NCBI GenBank assembly: GCA_900539175.1
Contig: UQAW01000003.1
Coordinates: 1-64,000, forward strand
Direction: 5' to 3'
Length of the DNA stretch: 64,000 nt
Source: an uncultured Lachnospiraceae bacterium
GTDB lineage: Bacteria > Bacillota > Clostridia > Lachnospirales > Lachnospiraceae
Positions 8,037-16,333 of this stretch are shown here, in pieces. The position numbers were made by a program, and so were the translations under genes. Under the pieces are notes generated by a model. That model saw only the letters and a list, made by a program, of their open reading frames with translations. It had not been told where the DNA came from and ran no database searches. The stretch's first letter is position 1. Every line of letters begins with the position of its first letter.

Positions 8037-8957
8037 TTACAGCCATCCTTTCTTCTTAAAGTACCAGATTTCTCCAATCACAAGTGCAGTACACAGACCA
8101 GCTAAAATAAAATAAGCAAAGGGCTGCTGCAATTCGGGCATGTTTACAAAATTCATGCCATACCAGCCAGTGATAAGGGAGAGCGGGAAAAAGAGCGATG
8201 TCACCACAGTCAGGATCCGTATGGTGTCATTTTGACGGATATCAATCTGTGCCTGATGCATCTCCCGGATCTGATAGGCGTATTCGCGAAGCATCTGTGT
8301 GTTATCATACAGGCGGTCCGCTCTGGAAATGAGCCGCTGAAATTGCACCTGATATTCCTCCGGAAAAAAATGATTGATATTTTCAGAGAGAATTTCGAAC
8401 ATATCCAGAAGCTGTTGGTAGTAGGATTGGAAGAGCAGCAGTTCCCGCCTTCCGGTACTGACATTTAATTTTAGTTCTTTGGGAAGCGTATCAGTCAACG
8501 ATTCTTCCATAGTTGCCAGTCTTTGTTCATAATTTTGGAGAAAAATTGTGTCACCGTCAATCAATGATTCCAATAAATCAAAGAAAAAGCGGTAAGTGTT
8601 GTCTGCTGTTTCCTGAAATTCGTCGATCAGGTGTGGCTGCACAGAGTTTAATTGCTTTCGGTCGTCAATAAGAACCAGATGCTGCTTCTCAAAGTAAAAG
8701 ATCAGCGAAACTCCGGAAGTAAATGAGGCTCCTTTTGCAGGAACCAGTAAAGTTCCGATAATGGCATCGGAGAGCATTTCTACTTTGCAGCAATTTATGG
8801 ATTCTCTCAGATTGCGGCAAAGGACTTTGTGGTGTTTCAGTCCCCGGCAGAATGTCTCCGCTTCCTCAAAATCCAGAAATTCCAGAATCTCGTCTTCCGG
8901 CTGCAAGACGGATGTTTCCGTCAGTTCTTGAAATTTCTTATTTAATAAATAACGCAT
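8037..8957 (-). CDS. corA: CorA-family Mg2+/divalent cation transporter
   Basis: A 306-residue CorA-type channel. A long soluble alpha/beta and helical N-terminal domain is followed by two C-terminal membrane helices (about residues 245-298). The signature 'GWYGMNFVNMPEL' lies in the loop after TM1; GMN is the selectivity-filter motif of CorA pentamers. The C-terminus is short and basic (FKKKGWL), as expected. It probably moves Mg2+ into the cell, though CorA-like proteins can carry Co2+, Ni2+ or Zn2+. It is followed at once by the DUF5721-like gene. Confidence 0.92.
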   Translation of the reverse strand: MRYLLNKKFQELTETSVLQPEDEILEFLDFEEAETFCRGLKHHKVLCRNLRESINCCKVEMLSDAIIGTLLVPAKGASFTSGVSLIFYFEKQHLVLIDDRKQLNSVQPHLIDEFQETADNTYRFFFDLLESLIDGDTIFLQNYEQRLATMEESLTDTLPKELKLNVSTGRRELLLFQSYYQQLLDMFEILSENINHFFPEEYQVQFQRLISRADRLYDNTQMLREYAYQIREMHQAQIDIRQNDTIRILTVVTSLFFPLSLITGWYGMNFVNMPELQQPFAYFILAGLCTALVIGEIWYFKKKGWL

Positions 8958-8979
8958 GGAAGAATCCTTTCTGAGACTT

Positions 8980-9139
8980 AGGAACTGTAGGAAAATAACT
9001 TATACATCTTGACTTGCCTGTTTCTCCGATTGTGCAGGTCAAAAAGCCTCGCCGTAGCCCGCTGCGACTACATTTTTTGACCTACACCCTCGAAGAAATA
9101 TTCTGCGCAATCTGCAAAAGTTATTTTTCTACAATTCCT
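8980..9139. repeat. 160-bp hairpin element (MITE-like)
   Basis: The outer arms at 8980-9001 and 9118-9139 match over 20 of 22 positions. A second nested pair lies at 9032-9045 and 9074-9087 (AGGTCAAAAA / TTTTTGACCT plus flank). The centre carries a further GTAGC/GCTGC pairing. No open reading frame is present. It fills most of the gap between corA and degV. It could be a miniature transposable element or a structured RNA; there is no second copy in this window. Confidence 0.65.
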
Positions 9140-9254
9140 TAATAGTAAAGCGGTCGTAATTTTTCAGACGCACTTTCACTTAGTATAACGTCAAACAGAT
9201 CGTTGTGCAAGGGAAAACGGCAAGGAAAGGATAGAAAGAATATGAAAAAATCCT

Positions 9255-9283
9255 TTGCAAACACTATGGTAATATGATATAGT
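9255..9283 (+). promoter_or_regulatory. Probable degV promoter
   Basis: TTGCAA (9255-9260), 17 bases, TATAGT (9278-9283), about 100 bases before the degV start. Confidence 0.5.
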
Positions 9284-9380
9284 ATATTTGACACGTGGTT
9301 ATAAAAACTACATCATGAAATTCTGAAGAACAGAACGTGTGATTGAAGATAAAAGTATTTGAGTATGGAGGCCTTTCGTT

Positions 9381-10220
9381 ATGAGTTTTAAGATTGTTGT
9401 TGATAGCTGTGGAGAATTGACCCCGGAGATGAAAGCGGATGAGAGAATCGTTTCCGCACCGCTTACCCTGGAAGTCGGAGGTGAGACCTTTATAGATGAT
9501 CATACCTTTCGGCAGCAGATGTTTCTTCAAAAAGTAGCAGCATGTCCGGAATGCCCAAAGTCCTCCTGCCCGTCTCCGGAGGTATATCTGGATGTTTTCC
9601 GTTCAGAAGCGGAGCATTATTATGCGGTAACATTATCAGCAGAACTCAGCGGCTCTTATAACAGTGCGATGCTTGGACGTTCTATGGCACTGGAGGAGGA
9701 ACCAGACAAAAAAATCTATGTGTTTAATTCCAGATCCGCCTCGGTTGGTCAGACATTAATTGTAAAAAAGATTATGGAATGTGAAGAAGCGGGAATGAGT
9801 TTTGAAAAGATTGTAGAGGCTGTGGAAGCATATATTTCCAGTCAGAATACGTACTTTGTTCTTGAAAATCTGGATACTCTGCGAAAAAATGGAAGGCTCA
9901 GTAATTTTAAGGCATTGTTTGCGTCCGCACTGAAAATCAAACCTATCTGCGGATCTACACCGGAAGGTGAGATCTGTCAGCTGGATCAGGCACGCGGGAT
10001 CAATAAAGCATTGGTAAAGATGGTGGACTGTGTTGTTGCCAATGTTGTTGATTCGGAGCATCGTATACTTGCAGTTTCTCACTGCAACTGCCCGGAACGT
10101 GCGCAGATTGTATTGGAAGCGATTAAAGAAAGATTAAAGGTCAAAGATGCTTTCATACTGGATACTGCCGGAGTTAGTTCTATGTATGCAAATGACGGAG
10201 GAATTATTGTAGTATTGTAA
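9381..10220 (+). CDS. DegV family fatty-acid-binding protein
   Basis: A 279-residue DegV-family protein. The N-terminal 'IVVDSCGELTPEM' and 'SAELSGSYNSAML' match the conserved family segments that hold the fatty-acid carboxylate, and 'LENLDTLRKNGRLSN' is the central signature. Members bind long-chain fatty acids; the FakB subset presents them to the kinase FakA for phosphorylation and phospholipid synthesis. No fakA is nearby, so a FakB role is inference. GGAGG precedes the ATG. Confidence 0.9.
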   Translation: MSFKIVVDSCGELTPEMKADERIVSAPLTLEVGGETFIDDHTFRQQMFLQKVAACPECPKSSCPSPEVYLDVFRSEAEHYYAVTLSAELSGSYNSAMLGRSMALEEEPDKKIYVFNSRSASVGQTLIVKKIMECEEAGMSFEKIVEAVEAYISSQNTYFVLENLDTLRKNGRLSNFKALFASALKIKPICGSTPEGEICQLDQARGINKALVKMVDCVVANVVDSEHRILAVSHCNCPERAQIVLEAIKERLKVKDAFILDTAGVSSMYANDGGIIVVL

Positions 10221-10316
10221 TATTTCTGAAAGTGTAGTATACTGTTACAATAACCCGGATAACAATGGGAACAGTCCGGAAAGAGGATTGAAGTACATTT
10301 AAAGGAGAAGATCAGG

Positions 10317-10571
10317 ATGAGCCAGGAAAAAGTTGATCAATATAAAAAGGAGAAAGCGAATCGTCAAAAGATTATGCGCCGTGAGAAGTGGATCCGTCGA
10401 ATTGAGTACGGAGGATCAGCAGTTGTACTTGTCGCACTTCTTGCTTGGTTCGGTTTTGCGGTGTATAAGAACGTAGAATCGAATAGGCCGGTAGTGACGA
10501 CAACAACAGAGATGGATGTAACAGCACTGGACAGTTATCTGTCAGAACTTTCTTCGTCTGAGGCAGAGTAG
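10317..10571 (+). CDS. Small single-pass membrane protein
   Basis: An 84-residue protein. A very basic N-terminal half (KKEKANRQKIMRREKW) is followed by one membrane helix (about residues 34-52, 'SAVVLVALLAWFGFAVY'), and then a short Thr/Ser/Glu-rich tail. The charge pattern predicts the N-terminus inside. An AAAGGAG box precedes the ATG. I do not recognise a family. It lies about 100 bases after degV. Confidence 0.7.
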   Translation: MSQEKVDQYKKEKANRQKIMRREKWIRRIEYGGSAVVLVALLAWFGFAVYKNVESNRPVVTTTTEMDVTALDSYLSELSSSEAE

Positions 10572-10585
10572 AGTAACTTGGAATT

Positions 10586-10653
10586 AGAGCGTATTTGAAA
10601 ACTGCGTTCCGTGAGACACACATCTCACGGAACGCAGTTTTCAAATACGCTCT
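10586..10653. repeat. Perfect 31-bp inverted repeat
   Basis: The arms 10586-10616 and 10623-10653 are exact reverse complements around the 6-base loop CACACA. No T-run follows, so it is not an ordinary terminator. Its outer end, TTAGAGCGTATTTGAAAAC, resembles the sequence at 7519-7537 on the minus strand. Confidence 0.85.
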
Positions 10654-10659
10654 GGAATA

Positions 10660-10701
10660 AAAAGTAAGGGACTGTTGCCGAAGCAACAGTCCCTTACTTT
10701 T
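10660..10701. terminator. Bidirectional terminator
   Basis: A 19-bp perfect stem (10660-10678 with 10683-10701) with a CGAA loop, an A-run before and a T-run after. It separates the convergent small membrane protein gene and the cold-shock gene. Confidence 0.9.
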
Positions 10702-10712
10702 TCAATGCATAA

Positions 10713-10910
10713 TTAACATTTTACAACGTTAGCCGCCTGCATACCACGGTTGCCTTCAACCAAATCATAAGTTACAGCCTGTCCCTCTTCAAGAGATTTG
10801 AAGCCTTCACCCTGAATTGCTGAGAAATGTACAAATACATCTGCACCGTCTTCTCCTGTGATGAAACCATAGCCTTTTTCTGCATTGAACCATTTTACTG
10901 TTCCGTTCAT
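10713..10910 (-). CDS. Cold-shock protein (CspA family)
   Basis: A 65-residue single cold-shock domain with RNP1 'KGYGFIT' and RNP2 'VFVHFSAI'. These OB-fold proteins bind single-stranded RNA and DNA and melt mRNA structure, acting as RNA chaperones in the cytosol. The ATG at 10910 was chosen because GGAGGT sits 7 bases upstream; an in-frame ATG at 10925 overlaps that box. A strong promoter and a structured ~150-base leader precede it, as is usual for cold-inducible csp genes. Confidence 0.95.
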   Translation of the reverse strand: MNGTVKWFNAEKGYGFITGEDGADVFVHFSAIQGEGFKSLEEGQAVTYDLVEGNRGMQAANVVKC

Positions 10911-11060
10911 GTGTGTTACCTCCATAACAATTAAAAAAATAAATAGTGAAGCAAGCGACTTTTCATAAAAAAATTCACTAGCTATTACAGACTATATTCG
11001 TGAACACCTAATATAATCTCTAATAACTAGTGACTCATATACATCCACAATTCGTTTGCT
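10911..11060 (-). promoter_or_regulatory. Structured 5' leader of the cold-shock gene
   Basis: About 150 transcribed but untranslated bases. TCACTAGTTATTA and TAATAGCTAGTGA (plus-strand positions 11021-11033 and 10975-10987) pair over 12 of 13 positions around a 33-base loop. Such long leaders act as temperature-responsive RNA switches in other csp genes; here that is inference. Confidence 0.55.
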
Positions 11061-11066
11061 AAACTT

Positions 11067-11095
11067 ATTATATTCTCTATAGTATGAAAAGTCAA
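11067..11095 (-). promoter_or_regulatory. Cold-shock gene promoter
   Basis: Minus strand TTGACT (11090-11095), 17 bases, TATAAT (11067-11072). Confidence 0.8.
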
Positions 11096-11153
11096 GAAAA
11101 ACAAAGGGATTTTCTGAAAAAGTTTTTCATCTGAGCCAGACATGATTCGGTGC

Positions 11154-11182
11154 TTGAAATGTATCCGTATTTCTTGTATACT
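11154..11182 (+). promoter_or_regulatory. pyr operon promoter
   Basis: TTGAAA (11154-11159), 17 bases, TATACT (11177-11182). The short leader after it contains a small GCGATT/AATCGC hairpin (about 11202-11226). No PyrR-type attenuator is evident. Confidence 0.7.
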
Positions 11183-11256
11183 CAATATAACGATAAACAG
11201 GCGATTGAGAAACTCTTTGGAAATCGCTTATACGATAAAGAAGGAGTGAAGTCTAT

Positions 11257-12555
11257 ATGAATTTACTGATCAAAAAAGGACGTGTCATAGACCCTGACAC
11301 GAAGCTTGATGAAATATGTGACTTGTATATAGAAGAGGGTAAGATTGTTAAGGTGGGTAATCATCTGAAAGTAAAACCGAATCGTGAGATTGATGCTTCC
11401 GGATGCTATGTGATGCCGGGCCTGATCGATCTACATGTACATTTGAGAGATCCGGGGCTTACGTATAAGGAAGATGTGGAGTCCGGGGCAGCGGCTGCTG
11501 CAAAGGGCGGGTTTACCACGATTGTGGCCATGCCGAATACAAAACCGCCGATTGATTCCCCGGACAGAGTCCGTTATGTACATGTGAAAGCAAAACATGT
11601 TACACCGATTCAGGTATTGCAGTCCGGCTGCGTTACAAAGGGAATGAAAGGGGAAGAACCTTCCGATATTGCAGGAATGGCAAAGGCAGGGATTCCCGCT
11701 ATCACTGAAGATGGCAAGTCGGTAATGGATGCAAACGTCTACAAAGAGGCTATGCAGCTTGCGAAGGAGAATCATCTTCCGGTTTTTGCACATTGTGAGG
11801 ATCGGAATCTGGTACAGGGCGGCTGTATGAATGCGGATGAGGTATCCAGGGCATGGGGACTTCCGGGAATCAGCAATTCCGTGGAGGATGTGATTGTTGC
11901 CAGAGATATTTTGCTGGCACAGGAAGTTGGAGTACCGCTTCATCTTTGCCATTGTTCCACGAAAAATTGTTACACGATGGTGAAGGCGGCAAAGGAAGCC
12001 GGGGTTCAGGTAACTGCAGAAGTATGCCCGCATCATTTTACTTTGACAAGTGAAGATATGGTGCAAGGTGATACGAACTATAAGATGAATCCGCCGCTTC
12101 GCACAAAGGAAGATCTGGAATATCTGCGCCGTGGGCTGAAGGAGGATGTATTCGAGATCATCAGTACAGACCATGCACCCCACAGCAGGGAAGAGAAAGC
12201 GCAGGATATGGAACATGCACCGTTTGGAATCGTCGGTCTGGAGACCAGTGTGGCATTGACGATTACGGAACTCGTAAAGACGGGAATCATTACACCGATG
12301 CAGATGGCAGAGAAAATGAGTTATAATCCCGCGAAGGTGATTCATCAGGAAACAAAAGGCTCTCTTGCGGAAGGAAAAGATGCAGATATTGTAATTATTG
12401 ATCCGGATGCCCAATATGTGATTGATCCGGCAGCATTTGTGTCAAAGGGTAAGAATACACCCTTTGCGGGGAAGAAAGTGAATGGTAAAGTCAGATATAC
12501 GATCTGCGGCGGAGAGGTAATTTATCAGGAACTGCCGGAAAATGCTGGAGCGTGA
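11257..12555 (+). CDS. pyrC: Dihydroorotase
   Basis: A 432-residue class I dihydroorotase. It interconverts carbamoyl-aspartate and dihydroorotate in de novo pyrimidine synthesis. The metal-binding 'DLHVHLRDPG' lies near residue 60, with further ligands in 'FAHCED', 'LHLCHCS' and 'STDHAPH'. It leads a pyrC-pyrF-pyrK-pyrD cluster; pyrB and carAB are not in the window. AAGGAG precedes the ATG. Confidence 0.95.
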   Translation: MNLLIKKGRVIDPDTKLDEICDLYIEEGKIVKVGNHLKVKPNREIDASGCYVMPGLIDLHVHLRDPGLTYKEDVESGAAAAAKGGFTTIVAMPNTKPPIDSPDRVRYVHVKAKHVTPIQVLQSGCVTKGMKGEEPSDIAGMAKAGIPAITEDGKSVMDANVYKEAMQLAKENHLPVFAHCEDRNLVQGGCMNADEVSRAWGLPGISNSVEDVIVARDILLAQEVGVPLHLCHCSTKNCYTMVKAAKEAGVQVTAEVCPHHFTLTSEDMVQGDTNYKMNPPLRTKEDLEYLRRGLKEDVFEIISTDHAPHSREEKAQDMEHAPFGIVGLETSVALTITELVKTGIITPMQMAEKMSYNPAKVIHQETKGSLAEGKDADIVIIDPDAQYVIDPAAFVSKGKNTPFAGKKVNGKVRYTICGGEVIYQELPENAGA

Positions 12556-12633
12556 AAAACGACCGCATTGGTATCTGCAAAACAGATAAAGTCAGAAAGA
12601 AAAACAGTCAAATTAGATAAGGAGAAACCCATT

Positions 12634-13563
12634 ATGATAAACAAACTGATAGCAAATATTAAAAAGACGAAGGCTCCGATTGTTGTGGGACTGGACCCAA
12701 TGCTTTCGTACGTTCCGGAACATGTGCAAAAAGCAGCATTTGATGATTTTGGTGAGACTCTGGAGGGTGCCGCAGAAGCAATCTGGCAGTTCAACAAGGC
12801 AATTATAGATGCAACCTATGATCTGATTCCGGCGGTGAAGCCGCAGATTGCCATGTATGAACAGTTTGGGATCGAGGGAATGAAAGCATATGAGAAAACG
12901 GTAAGCTACTGTCAGGAAAAAGGACTGGTGGTGATCGGTGATATTAAGCGCGGCGATATTGGTTCTACATCAGAGGCATATGCGGTAGGGCATCTGGGCA
13001 AAGTTCAGGTGGGCAGCAATACATGTTCCGGATTCCACGAGGACTTTGCAACGTTGAATCCTTATATGGGAGCGGACAGTGTGAAGCCATTCATGAAAGT
13101 CTGCAAAGAGGAAAAGAAAGGATTGTTTATCCTGGTGAAGACGTCCAATCCGTCCAGCGGTGATTTTCAGGATCAGCTTGTGGATGGCCGCCCGCTTTAT
13201 GAGTTGGTCGGCGAGAAGGTTGCATCCTGGGCAGAAGAATTAATGGGAGAAGAATACAGTTATGTGGGTGCCGTGGTTGGAGCAACCTATCCGGAGCAGG
13301 GAAAAGTGCTGCGTAAAGTGATGCCGAAATCCTTTATTCTGGTGCCGGGTTACGGTGCGCAGGGCGGTCAGGGAAAAGATCTGGTTCATTTCTTTAATGA
13401 AGATGGTCTTGGTGCAATCGTAAATTCTTCCAGGGGAATTATCGCAGCATATCGCCAGGAGGCTTATGCATCCTTTGGAGCGGAACATTTTGCCGATGCG
13501 TCCAGACAGGCGGTGCTGAATATGGTTGCTGATATCAATGGTGCACTGGAGGCGGCAAAATGA
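12634..13563 (+). CDS. pyrF: Orotidine 5'-phosphate decarboxylase (type 2)
   Basis: A 309-residue OMP decarboxylase, the last step to UMP. The length and the catalytic segment 'GDIKRGDIGSTSEAYA' identify the long type 2 subfamily; the Lys/Asp pairs of the DxKxxD-like site are present. The start at 12634 has GGAG nine bases upstream; the longer frame from 12568 has no such site. Its stop overlaps the pyrK start (ATGA), implying coupled translation. Confidence 0.95.
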   Translation: MINKLIANIKKTKAPIVVGLDPMLSYVPEHVQKAAFDDFGETLEGAAEAIWQFNKAIIDATYDLIPAVKPQIAMYEQFGIEGMKAYEKTVSYCQEKGLVVIGDIKRGDIGSTSEAYAVGHLGKVQVGSNTCSGFHEDFATLNPYMGADSVKPFMKVCKEEKKGLFILVKTSNPSSGDFQDQLVDGRPLYELVGEKVASWAEELMGEEYSYVGAVVGATYPEQGKVLRKVMPKSFILVPGYGAQGGQGKDLVHFFNEDGLGAIVNSSRGIIAAYRQEAYASFGAEHFADASRQAVLNMVADINGALEAAK

Positions 13564-14333
13564 AAAGAAAAGAATGGTGTACCGTCCTCTCTCAGGAAGA
13601 GCTGACGGCAGGGATCTACAGCATGTGGCTTCAGACGGAAACAATTGCGGCTGATGCAAAACCGGGGCAGTTTATCTCCCTGTATTGTCAGGATGGGGCA
13701 AGACTTTTGCCGAGACCGATTAGCTTGTGCGAGATTGATAAAGACGGGGGGCGTCTCAGAATCGTCTACCGGGTTGCGGGCAAAGGTACAAAAGAGTTTT
13801 CAGCGAAAAAAGCAGGTGACAAAATCTCCGTGCTGGGACCGTTGGGAAATGGATTTCCGCTATCCTTGGCGGAAGGAAAGACCGTGTTTCTGATGGGAGG
13901 AGGAATCGGAATTCCTCCGATGCTGGAGACAGCAAAACAGCTGGACGCAGATAAGAAAATCATTGTAGGATACCGGGATAAGAATCTTTTCCTGAAAGAG
14001 GAATTGGAGCAGGCGGGTGCTCTTTTTATTGCAACAGAGGATGGAAGTATAGGAATAAAGGGAAATGTTCTGGATGCGGTCCGCGGGCAGGCGCTTGCCG
14101 GAGATATCATCTTTGCCTGCGGTCCGACTCCGATGCTTCGGGCAATCAAGGCATTTGCCCAGGAACAAAAGATGGAGTGCTATATCTCTATGGAAGAAAA
14201 GATGGCATGTGGAGTAGGTGCCTGTCTGGCGTGTGTGTGTCAGTCGAAAGATGTGGATGCACATTCTCATGTGCATAATAAGCGTATCTGCAAGGATGGT
14301 CCCGTATTTAAGGCTTCGGAGGTGGAACTTTGA
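13560..14333 (+). CDS. pyrK: Dihydroorotate dehydrogenase electron-transfer subunit
   Basis: A 257-residue iron-sulfur flavoprotein that passes electrons from PyrD to NAD+. The FAD-binding 'LLPRPISLCEI' lies near residue 55, the NAD-binding 'GGGIGIPPML' near residue 114, and the C-terminal [2Fe-2S] cysteines are in 'MACGVGACLACVC' and the following 'RICKDGP'. Its presence means that the adjacent PyrD is a class 1B enzyme. It overlaps pyrF by four bases and pyrD by one. Confidence 0.95.
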   Translation: MKRKEWCTVLSQEELTAGIYSMWLQTETIAADAKPGQFISLYCQDGARLLPRPISLCEIDKDGGRLRIVYRVAGKGTKEFSAKKAGDKISVLGPLGNGFPLSLAEGKTVFLMGGGIGIPPMLETAKQLDADKKIIVGYRDKNLFLKEELEQAGALFIATEDGSIGIKGNVLDAVRGQALAGDIIFACGPTPMLRAIKAFAQEQKMECYISMEEKMACGVGACLACVCQSKDVDAHSHVHNKRICKDGPVFKASEVEL

Positions 14334-15235
14334 TGAATACAAAAGTGAATCTTGCCGGTGTGGAATTGAAAAACCCGGTGATGACAGCATCCGGAACCTT
14401 TGGGTCCGGAGCAGAATACAGTGAATTTATAGATTTGAGCCGTCTCGGAGCGGTGGTAACCAAAGGTGTTGCCAATGTACCGTGGCCGGGAAATCCGACT
14501 CCGCGTATCGCTGAAGTACATGGAGGGATGCTGAATGCGATTGGTTTACAGAATCCCGGGATTAATGTATTTTGCCAGAGGGATATTCCATTCTTAAAGC
14601 AGTATGATGCGAAGATTATTGTGAATGTATGCGGCAAGACAACAGAGGATTACTGCGAGGTTGTGGAACGTCTGGCTGATGAGGATGTGGATATGCTGGA
14701 GATTAATATCTCCTGTCCCAATGTCAAAGAGGGGGGGATTGCGTTTGGGCAAGACCCGAAAGCAGTGGAAGCGATTACCAGAGCAGTGAAAAAATATGCG
14801 AAACAGCCGGTGATTATGAAACTTTCCCCAAATGTGGCAGATATTACGGTTATGGCAAAAGCAGCTGAGGCCGGAGGTGCAGACGTTTTATCCTTGATCA
14901 ATACATTGACCGGTATGAAGATTGATGTCAACCGGAGGACTTTTGCGATTGCCAATAAAACCGGAGGAATGTCAGGTCCGGCTGTGAAGCCGATCGCGGT
15001 GCGTATGGTTTATCAGGTGGCGCAGGCTGTAAAAGTGCCGATTATCGGTATGGGCGGAATTACCACAGCAGAAGATGCACTGGAATTTATTCTTGCCGGG
15101 GCAACTGCCGTTTCCGTTGGAACTGCGAATTTTATTAATCCATATACAACAGTGGAAGTTGTGGAGGGAATCGAAGCGTATATGAAGAAAAATCAGGTTG
15201 CGGATATCTGTGAATTGATTGGAGCGGTACGGTAG
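14333..15235 (+). CDS. pyrD: Dihydroorotate dehydrogenase, class 1B catalytic subunit
   Basis: A 300-residue FMN enzyme oxidising dihydroorotate to orotate. Key segments are 'VMTASGTFGSG', 'NISCPNVKEGG' (the catalytic Cys lies in this loop in class 1B) and 'GMGGITTAEDALEFI', the phosphate-binding end of the barrel. The ATG 14333 is preceded by GGAGGTGG; the TTG one codon earlier is less likely. The cluster ends here; about 140 bases later pyrE has its own promoter. Confidence 0.95.
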   Translation: MNTKVNLAGVELKNPVMTASGTFGSGAEYSEFIDLSRLGAVVTKGVANVPWPGNPTPRIAEVHGGMLNAIGLQNPGINVFCQRDIPFLKQYDAKIIVNVCGKTTEDYCEVVERLADEDVDMLEINISCPNVKEGGIAFGQDPKAVEAITRAVKKYAKQPVIMKLSPNVADITVMAKAAEAGGADVLSLINTLTGMKIDVNRRTFAIANKTGGMSGPAVKPIAVRMVYQVAQAVKVPIIGMGGITTAEDALEFILAGATAVSVGTANFINPYTTVEVVEGIEAYMKKNQVADICELIGAVR

Positions 15236-15298
15236 ATTCTTTCTGGTACATACCGGATGAGCACAAATGACAAATATACAGCTTATCAGGAGAATAAA

Positions 15299-15327
15299 TT
15301 GAAAGTTTTACAAATTTATGGTAAAAT
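15299..15327 (+). promoter_or_regulatory. pyrE promoter
   Basis: TTGAAA (15299-15304), 17 bases, TAAAAT (15322-15327). Confidence 0.65.
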
Positions 15328-15374
15328 GTAAAAGATATTTGGAAACCCAGTAAAATAAAGGAGCATTAAGAATT

Positions 15375-16049
15375 ATGGAAGCATACAAGCAGGAGTTTAT
15401 AGAGTTTATGGTAGACAGCCAGGTGCTGAAATTCGGAGATTTTACATTGAAGAGCGGAAGAAAGTCTCCGTTTTTTATGAATGCAGGTGCTTATGTGACA
15501 GGTACACAGCTTCGGAAGCTGGGTGAGTATTATGCGAAGGCAATCCATGATAATTACGGTCTGGATTTTGATGTGTTGTTTGGACCTGCATATAAGGGAA
15601 TCCCGCTTTCCGTGGCAACAACCATGGCAATCAGTGAGTTATATGGAGTTGATATCCGCTATTGTTCCAATCGGAAAGAGGTAAAGGATCATGGAGATAC
15701 CGGAATTCTTCTGGGCAGCCAGATCAAAGACGGAGACCGTGTGGTGATTATTGAGGATGTGACGACTTCCGGCAAATCAATTGAAGAAACATTTCCGATT
15801 ATCCAGGCACAGGGAGATGTGGAAATTAAAGGTCTGATGGTGTCCTTAAACCGCATGGAGCGGGGCAAGGGTGAAAAAAGTGCACTGGAAGAGATTCAGG
15901 AAAAGTACGGGTTCCCGGCACATGCGATTGTAAGTATGGCAGAAGTTATTGAGGCACTGTATAATAAACCATGTAAAGGACAGATTATTATAGATGATGC
16001 GATGAAAGTGTCCATTGATGCGTATTATGAACAGTACGGAGTGAAGTAA
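15375..16049 (+). CDS. pyrE: Orotate phosphoribosyltransferase
   Basis: A 224-residue type I PRTase that joins orotate to PRPP, giving OMP, the PyrF substrate. The PRPP-binding signature 'VVIIEDVTTSGKSIEET' lies near residue 122, and 'FGPAYKGIPLS' forms the pyrophosphate loop. The N-terminal 'LKSGRKSPFFMNAG' matches the orotate-binding region. AAGGAG precedes the ATG. The C-terminus is followed 19 bases later by a small membrane protein gene. Confidence 0.95.
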   Translation: MEAYKQEFIEFMVDSQVLKFGDFTLKSGRKSPFFMNAGAYVTGTQLRKLGEYYAKAIHDNYGLDFDVLFGPAYKGIPLSVATTMAISELYGVDIRYCSNRKEVKDHGDTGILLGSQIKDGDRVVIIEDVTTSGKSIEETFPIIQAQGDVEIKGLMVSLNRMERGKGEKSALEEIQEKYGFPAHAIVSMAEVIEALYNKPCKGQIIIDDAMKVSIDAYYEQYGVK

Positions 16050-16068
16050 TCAAAAGGAGCGTGTGTAT

Positions 16069-16221
16069 ATGAGTGAGAAGACCTATAAGACGATGAGTAC
16101 AGTCGGAGGCGGAAATATTGCACTTGGGATTGTCGTACTGGTAACCGGACTGGCAGCCGGAATTCTGATAATCGTGAGTGGAGCAAGGCTCCTGAAACGG
16201 AAAAGCGAGATTATGTTTTAG
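16069..16221 (+). CDS. 50-residue single-pass membrane protein
   Basis: The ATG at 16069 has an AAAAGGAG box. The frame translates to 50 residues: a polar N-terminus (MSEKTYKTMSTVGGGN), one membrane helix ('IALGIVVLVTGLAAGILIIV') and a basic tail (RLLKRKSEIMF). Coding is supported by the ribosome site, its closeness to pyrE and the clean hydrophobic profile. Function unknown. Confidence 0.7.
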   Translation: MSEKTYKTMSTVGGGNIALGIVVLVTGLAAGILIIVSGARLLKRKSEIMF

Positions 16222-16323
16222 GCGGGAAGCAGTTTGACAGCGTTTCCCGCAGTGAAACTGACTCTGAATCATTGAGGACAGTTGCTGATGAACACGGCGC
16301 TCCCCAATTTTTCAGAGTCAGTT
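16222..16323. other. Two hairpins between small membrane genes
   Basis: GCGGGAA (16222-16228) pairs with TTCCCGC (16244-16250). AACTGACTCTGAA (16256-16268) pairs with TTCAGAGTCAGTT (16311-16323). Neither has a T-run, so the role (processing or weak termination) is unclear. Confidence 0.45.
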
Positions 16324-16333
16324 CTACGTATAT

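Noticed and set aside
11183..11256. PyrR-type attenuator before pyrC
   Set aside because: The leader is only about 65 bases, with one small stem and no terminator/antiterminator pair.
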